From NCBI GenBank assembly GCA_036417435.1, contig CM070904.1, forward strand, positions 20,256,835 to 20,320,834: a stretch of DNA of 64,000 bases, written 5' to 3'. A model generated the notes under the pieces. It did not search any database, was not told the origin of the DNA, and saw only the letters and a program-made list of their open reading frames with translations. Shown in pieces: positions 58,019 through 64,000 of the stretch. The position numbers and the translations under genes are program-made. Origin of the DNA: Inia geoffrensis (lineage: Eukaryota; Chordata; Mammalia; Artiodactyla; Iniidae). The first letter of the stretch is position 1. Each line of letters starts with the position of its first letter.

Positions 58019-59384
58019 AGGGAAGGAAGCCCTCCTGGTCGACATTCGATGCGTGATTCTCTGCCTGAACACTGTCTGCTAAGGTGGCTTCTGTGTTCGA
58101 CTCAACCAGCCCCACTGCTGACACACTGCAGGCCCACCACCTGGGCATATTCTACAGCTGCTCCTCTGCCCTATTCTCCATTCGGACTCCGTCCACAGCA
58201 GCAGCATTGTTCAAATCTTTAATCTCCCTCCCAGCTTTGTTCTTGCTGGGTTCTGATCTCTTTCTGTTTGTCCGGAGCTCCTTTACAATGCTGTGCCCAC
58301 CTGGCCAAGCCTCCCCTGTCTTCCCCCAGCTCATCTGCCCCAAATCTATCCATAGTCCCCAAGGATCTGTGCTGCTGGAGGGCAGCTGGACAGGGCATTT
58401 CTCCAGCGTTCTCTTGACCTGCCACGATGGACTCAGCTAGGCTGGTGGGCAGATTCACTGGGTAACTATCCGTATAAGGCTCTTACCCTTCTTAAGCTCT
58501 ACCACTGCTCACTTTCAAAGGGAACAGTCAAAGATTCAGCATGCCACTTTAGAAAGGTTAGTAGCCCAGACCGAAGCTGACCTATTCTCTACTGTTGCTC
58601 TTTCCTTAAAAAGAAGCCTTGGTTGGATCCTCAGACAGCACCACACCTTCCAACATCTGGCTCTGGTGCATGGTCTGTTCTTAGGACATCTAGGAGATGG
58701 CTAAGAGAACTGTCCTTTTTTTAGGGGGAATGAAGCAGTCGGGAAATAAAAAGCTTGCTCTCATTCCTTGAGCCTCCTCCACTTGATGATCATTTGGGAT
58801 ATCTCAAACAATCTTGACATCAGAGAACAAACGTCAGGCTTCCCAGAGGGAAGCTTGGTCTTTGCCCAGTGGTCAGAGGCACTGAGTAAACCCTACTTTA
58901 TATATGCTTCCTTTAGTAGAAGGGGTCAAGGGTAGCTGGGATTTGAGTAGCTAGAAACCTTCTCCAGCAACCTGGTAGTTTCTGCACAGCATCCCTCTGG
59001 TGAAGGGTAGTCTAACTATAGCACCAACAAAGTCGGGGTAGCTACAGAAATGCCTGGAGCATTTACAAGACACAGATATTTTCCTGAGTACTCACAATCC
59101 AATGGCTGCTGTGAACAACACTAACCATGCCCATACTTTGCGTTTAGAAAAAGTCTCAGCGAGTTTGGAGCTTTCTAAAACCTTTCCCTTTCCTCAACTT
59201 CTTGAGGACCTGCATCTTTGCATGATGCCTTAACCCGCCTCTTTGCCTGCCTCGGGATACTATCTGTCCTGAGGGTAAACACAAATCACTACTCAGAAAG
59301 TTAGCACTCAGGAAAAGCCAACATGGACCGTCAAGCTTCCCATTTCTCTAACGTGTGCAGATAGCCTTCAGAATCCAGCCTGCT
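58019..59384. other. unique sequence, no gene seen
   Basis: ORFs of up to 118 codons (58084-58440) show no recognisable domain. Parts near 58440-58540 could be diverged L2. Confidence 0.4.
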
Positions 59385-59565
59385 GCTGTCTTTGTAAATA
59401 AAGTTTTATTGGCACATAAGCCCCACCCACTGATTCCTATCTTGTCTGTGTCTGCTCTCCGCTACGACCATAGAGTTGAGTTGCTGTGACTGCTCATTGA
59501 GCCTGCAAAGCCTCAACTGTTCACTCTGTGGCCTTTCACAGAGTTTGCTGACACCTGCTTTGAAT
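59385..59565 (-). repeat. old interspersed repeat, DNA-transposon-like
   Basis: The reverse strand reads GTGTCAGCAAACTCTGTGAA, GGCTTTGCAGGC, GTCACAGCAACTCAACTCTA and CCAATAAAACTTTATTTACA, which match a common mammal-wide repeat. I remember the pattern but not its exact family name; it may be hAT-related. Confidence 0.6.
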
Positions 59566-59667
59566 AACTTCCAGTCACTAAACGGGGTGGCGGGGTTGCG
59601 GGGGACGGAATAACTGAAGATAAAACAACAGAAGTTTAAATTTGCGTGTCAGTCAGGGCTCTGTCAG

Positions 59668-59685
59668 TGCGTGTGTGCGCGCGCG

Positions 59686-59722
<37 letters not shown>
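59668..59722. repeat. (CG)n/(GT)n alternating microsatellite
   Basis: GTGCGTGTGTGCGCGCGCGC, then CTC and about 28 bp of pure (GT)n. Confidence 0.97.
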
Positions 59723-59723
<1 letters not shown>

Positions 59724-59726
<3 letters not shown>

Positions 59727-60173
59727 AAAGAGATTTATCATGAGAGAATGTTCTTGTGATTACGGAGGCTGAGAAGTCCCATAGCTGTCTGGGAGCTGGA
59801 GGCCCAGGAAAGCTGGTGGTGTAGTTGACTCCAAACCCCAAGGCCTGGGAATGAGGGAGCCAATGACGCAGGTCTGAGTCCAAAGGCCTGTAGAACCAGG
59901 AGCAGCCATGTCTGAGGACAGAGAAGGTGGATGTCCCAGCTCGTGCAGAGACCAAAGTCGCCCATCCTCTGCCTTTTTGGTCTGTGCAGGCCTTCAGCAG
60001 ATCAGATACCCACCCCCACTGGGTAAGGCAGTCTTCTTTGTTCAGCCTACCAATGCAAATGCTAATCTCTTCCGGAAGCATCCGCACAGATACACACACC
60101 CAGAAATAAGGTTTTGCCAGCTATCTGGGTATCCCTTAGTCCAGTTGAGTTGACATATAAAATTAACCATCAC
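59724..60173 (-). repeat. old interspersed repeat beginning TGTGATGGTTAATTTTAT
   Basis: On the reverse strand it starts TGTGATGGTTAATTTTATAT and contains CTCAACTGGACTAAGGGATA and AGTCCAAAGGCCT-type blocks; it ends near an AATAAATCTCTTTATT-like segment. This is a common mammalian repeat that I recognise by pattern but cannot assign to a family. The 148-codon ORF at 59653-60099 is part of it. Confidence 0.65.
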
Positions 60174-60281
60174 AATCTGATATAAGGAAGCAGTTTTCCT
60201 GGGAAAAAAAATAATTCAGCAATGAAATTAGTTGTCACCAAGGGGTTTAGGACAATCTCCTTGGGTTGTCTTTCTTCTCTT

Positions 60282-60419
60282 TTTTTTTTTTTTAATTTAT
60301 TTTTATTTTTTGGCCGTGCCATGAAGCATGTGGGATCTGAGTTCCCCAACCAGGGATTGAACCCGTGCCCCACGCACTGGAATCGTGGAGTCTTAACCAC
60401 TGGACCCCCAGGGAAGTCC
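60282..60419 (-). mobile_element. short CHR/CHRS-like tRNA-derived SINE
   Basis: About 138 bp on the reverse strand: head GACTTCCCTGGGGGTCCAGT, B-box-like GGTTCAATCCC, a GGCACGGCCAAAAAATAAAA end and an A tail. A 14-bp perfect TSD, GTCTTTCTTCTCTT, lies at 60268-60281 and 60420-60433. It is an older, shorter relative of the CHR elements elsewhere in the window. Confidence 0.92.
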
Positions 60420-60649
60420 GTCTTTCTTCTCTTCTATCCCAATCTTTACCTATCGAATTCTCACCATTGCTCCGAAGCACAGATCTAACAACAGCTACTG
60501 TGTGGTGCCTCCTTACATCCTCCCAGAATGATCTCAAGTCCTGTCGCTGTCAGCTGCACACCTGTGTGTCTTCTCCGTGTTATGTTGTTTTTCCTGCTTA
60601 TTAGATCAGCTCCTCAAATAAACTGGAAACACTCTGAGAAGGAATATTT

Positions 60650-61165
60650 CCTCATATCAGTCAGGGTCACCCTGCAGGAAAACGATGACACACCCAAACC
60701 ACTTAATTGAGGAGATTTTGGTAAAGGAACTATTGAGTGAAGTGTGGGCAGACCTAAAGCAAACCAACATGAGATGGGCTGCCAACACCCAGGAGTCATT
60801 ACTACCAAAAAGCCTGAAGGGGCCTGGGGAGAGAGAAGGTGCCAGAACACAGAGAGCTGTGGTTGTAACTGCAGCTAAAGTTGTGGGAGAGAGTGGCCCA
60901 ACAAAAGCTGTGGCCCTAGGCAGAGCAGTCCAGTCACTGTGGTCCACAGCCAGGCAGGGAGAGAGCAGGAAAACGATTACCTCGACTGCTCTTTCCTCCC
61001 AACCTGTGATGGCCTTCTAGGTCATCCCATTGGCCAAACTCAGTGAGATGTCAGAAGGACAGGGATTCTTTTAACAAGGTCCACGTGGTACATCCTCCAG
61101 GGGAGGATGGACTGGATCCGGAGGGGGGAAATGGCAACTGTCCAGCACATCCCATGGCTACTAAA
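60650..61165 (+). repeat. old interspersed repeat, family uncertain
   Basis: It starts TCAGTCAGGGTCACCCTGCA and includes GGTAAAGGAACTATTGAGTG and CCAACACCCAGGAGTC. The layout resembles a known mammalian repeat, but I cannot name it. ORFs over it (60657-61020) are probably artefacts. Confidence 0.5.
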
Positions 61166-61169
61166 GCAT

Positions 61170-61975
61170 CTTAAATATAAAGCAGGTTTTCAATGATGTT
61201 TGTTGATTGACAGAGTTAATGTGAGCCTGTGGAAGGCCTAATTACTCTAATGATTTGGAGGCAAACCATCCAGAGGCTGAAGGATGAATTGAAGGACGTG
61301 TGAGGGGGCTTCCCTGCTGCCACGAGTCTATCAAAAGTGCACTCTGTCAGACGTGAGGATCTAGTCTGGCCACTGTTTTGTCTTCCTTTCAGTGGGGGAG
61401 AAAAGATTGGGGTACCACATGGAATTCATCACTCATGAGAGAAACTGTTACTCCTATCTGTGCTTAAACACAAAAAGTATTTTCCCCCCAAACTAAAAGA
61501 GAATCTTTGCTCTTGAAATGTGAGCTGGAAGAATGTTCACTCCCTGGCCTGCTCATCAGCTAAATGCTAGCACAGCTACAGGTGTCAAATAGTTATACAC
61601 GCAGCCTATGTGCAGAGATGATTCCTGAAAATAAAAAAGCAGTGTGAAATGCTGACTTTTTCTGATCAAAAAGCATCCTGGGGTGGGCTGAAGAGTTTTG
61701 GGTCAGGAAGAGGTCCCAATTTCTGGGGTGATTTTTATTGTTATCAGAGAGAAGACTGTACTTTCCATGAATACGCGGCTACTTGGCATACTCCTACCGG
61801 GAGAGGCCAACGTGTCCTCGCTTGTCTTTCTCTCCTTGTCTTTACGCCTCACATTGAAACATATTTTTCATTTCAGTTTCACTTCCCCTGTCACGTTCTT
61901 CTTCAAAAGGATGATTCATCAAGTCAAAAATCAGCAACATCAAAGAATACTTTAGCGTTGCTAGGGTACACGCAT
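61170..61975. other. unique sequence, no gene seen
   Basis: Nothing recognised. Confidence 0.5.
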
Positions 61976-61979
61976 GCCC

Positions 61980-61980
61980 A

Positions 61981-62018
<38 letters not shown>

Positions 62019-62041
62019 TACACACACACACACACACACAC
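61980..62041. repeat. (CA)n microsatellite
   Basis: About 60 bp of (CA)n with a single CATACATA interruption. Confidence 0.98.
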
Positions 62042-62045
62042 TCTC

Positions 62046-64000
62046 AAACTCTCCCATGTGTCACGTCCTGAAAGCAAAATTGTGACTAAGGACCACAAAC
62101 TCACATCCCCCAGTTGGAGCTTTTTTTCAGTACTTGGGCTGTGAGGTTTTTTTAATTCTGTGGTTGCTCCAGCATAAAATTTTTAAAACTGTTGCAGGGG
62201 AGCTACTCAACACTTCATGATTTGATTATGTGAAATAAAAAGTGTAATGAAGTTAATAGTGCCTTATTCTTGCGGTACATTCTAAGGAAATTTTTTGCCT
62301 GCAAAATCTGAAAGTGGAAATTACCTCTGGGCCCTCTGACTCTCAAAAATATGGGTCATGACGATTACGGCAGTGGAATGTCAAGACTTAAGAGCTTAGT
62401 GTGTTTCTCTTTCCTCTGCTCAGTTTTCCAAAGGATCTTCTCTTACTGGATTATTATGAGAGAACGAAAGACAAACAACTGAAGTGACAGTTCAGAAACC
62501 TCACTTCTACTCTTGGTTGTATCCTACTCGTGCAGCCTCAGAAAAAGCATTTAAACTTGCTGATTATTAACTACTTTTTCTGCAGAGAGAGGGGACTGGA
62601 TAACCCATTCCCAATCTGGATTCTACGACTTAAAAATAACATAGAATAGAAAAAAATAAATAAATAAAATAAAAAATAAAACGAACATAGAATAGAATAA
62701 TAAAATTTTTAAAAAAATGACTTGGGAATGAAGAGTGCGTGATATGGTGCCAGGTGTTTCTTTCTTTTTTTTCTTTCCTTGTATTTCCCAGCAACCCTGA
62801 TCTAGAATCATCCCTGTGTGCTTCTTGCCTAGTTATTTGTGTGGTTTCGGCACAGAGCCAAAGAGGAGGACAAGGTCTTGGGTTCAAGTCCTTTACAGGC
62901 CAGTCAGATTTAATCTCTTCCCCCATTTGTGTCTGTCTCTCTGACAGTCACGATAAACTTCACCAGGGTCTTTCAATGGGTCTCACACCCTAAAAACCAA
63001 TCCTCTTGCTGTCCCAATAGTGGCATCTTATGTGAGGGCAGAACATAACGGAAAAACAGCAGGCAAAATTGTAGTCACGTGGCCTACCCCGTATAACGAT
63101 GAATAGCATTCAAGCATCCCTGGACCTCGGGCCAGAGTCATAGGAGAACGAATTCTTTTTCGGGATTTTCCCAACAGGCACATGCAAGATGTCATATTCA
63201 ATCTGCCTCTAGTAAACAAGGAAGACATTTCACTAGTGTAAAAACTCTCCTAAGCATCATTTAGGGAGATTTCATAGGATGACGTTTCTCAGGCGGTACC
63301 AAGCAACAAGTTCTCCCTTTCCCAACATTCTTTTGTGCTGTAAGTCAAGAAACAGATCCACGGTCCCCACAAGACTCAGGCTAGAGCCACATGCCAATGG
63401 GAACGCAAGCTTGATTTGGGGCTTTCAGCCAGCACACGTAATATGACGGCTTTGATTTATGCTCACGGTCAAGTCTGTCCTTAAGGAAAATTTAAACGTG
63501 GCAAAAATTTCATTGAATCTCCTTCTCTGATTTTCAGATGCCCAGTACCCTTGTGATAATCCACATCCCCTCCCCTCCTTGCGCCAGCCCAGCCTTGCAT
63601 GCTGGCACTCTGTGCTCTGTATCCTTTTTTTTTACAAACTCCCTCAACAAAATTCTGCTCATCTGTCTGACATCTGGGAGTGATCCAAGACCTTCTATTA
63701 ATGAGTGCTACTGTGAATGACTAAAAGACAATAGCTTAGCATGCTTGCTTTTATAGGGTCTTTGTATCTTTTCTGGGACCTAAGGCCAAATTGGGGGTTT
63801 TAGGGATTAATCAGCAAGGATGATACTCCTGTGTTAAGAGAACCTCTCTTGGGCTGTTCCTACTATATATGCTACATGAGTGCCCAGCTAGGCATAAGAC
63901 AGACCTTACTGGCAGGTTGATAGGTAAGAAGTGTTTGTTTTGGCAAAGAAAAAAAGGAGAGGCTGAGAAATTATCTTTTTATCCTAAGTTTCCCTAGAAG
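62046..64000. other. unique sequence, possible diverged MIR near 62840-62960
   Basis: A (TAAAA)n-like patch lies at about 62645-62700. At 62878-62890 a perfect pol III B-box GGTTCAAGTCC occurs, with MIR-like sequence around it (CACAGAGCC before, GCCAGTCAGATTTAATCTCT after), so it is best read as a MIR head, not a tRNA gene. Otherwise no gene was seen. Confidence 0.45.

Noticed and set aside
59653..60099. A 148-codon reverse-strand ORF
   Set aside because: It overlaps an old interspersed repeat and ends in a microsatellite; no protein similarity recognised.
62845..62925. Possible tRNA gene because of a perfect B-box GGTTCAAGTCC
   Set aside because: No A-box or cloverleaf could be drawn, and flanking sequence resembles a MIR SINE, which has a tRNA-derived head.
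1..64000. CRISPR arrays, operons, integrons or other prokaryotic systems
   Set aside because: All repeats are mammalian retrotransposons, DNA transposon relics or microsatellites; no regularly spaced repeats or bacterial-type gene clusters exist.

Overview
The window reads as repeat-rich, non-coding DNA from a mammal, most likely a cetacean (whale or dolphin). The main evidence is a set of tRNA-derived SINEs of the CHR type. They carry the GGGCTTCCCTGGTGG head, and several have the GC-rich short body common in whales. They occur beside Laurasiatherian L1 LINEs, and I saw no ruminant BovB/Bov-tA or pig PRE-1 repeats. No host protein-coding gene, exon, tRNA, rRNA or microRNA could be supported. 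Almost every open reading frame is an LINE fragment, an antisense or SINE/microsatellite artefact, or an anonymous short ORF.

Layout. 1-589: reverse-strand L1 3' part running off the left edge. 2002-2306: truncated L1 with a 16-bp target-site duplication (TSD). 3403-3615: CHR SINE. 3660-11080: an essentially full-length L1 (promoter region, ORF1, ORF2, 3' end) flanked by a 10-bp TSD and inactivated by stops, frameshifts and lost catalytic residues; a 332-bp secondary insertion sits inside its ORF2. 11-30 kb: mostly unique sequence with CHR SINEs (15.3, 16.9, 17.4, 20.1, 20.4, 22.4 kb), MER5 and MIR relics, a possible piggyBac-like transposase remnant at about 16.1 kb, and a CT/CA microsatellite. 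30.8-33.6 kb: Tigger-type MITE, two CHR SINEs with non-SINE tails, L2. 33.6-53 kb: unique DNA with MIR/L2/MER5 and L1 3' ends at 38.7, 47.4/47.5 and 52 kb. 53.5 kb: a 409-bp solo retroviral LTR with a 5-bp TSD. 54-64 kb: L2, MER20, MIR, several old repeats, a short CHR SINE and microsatellites.

No gene set works together here; the coherent biology is retrotransposition. Three separate L1 insertions (10.0-10.36, 38.66-39.18 and 51.95-52.50 kb) appear to have carried non-L1 flanking DNA at their 3' ends between the L1 end and a second poly(A) tract, each inside one TSD. Two of the three have an AATAAA 16-24 nt before the distal tail. Two CHR SINEs show similar short non-SINE tails inside their TSDs. 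This is the most interesting pattern in the window. Repeat family names were assigned by eye, without a repeat library, and should be read with the stated confidences.
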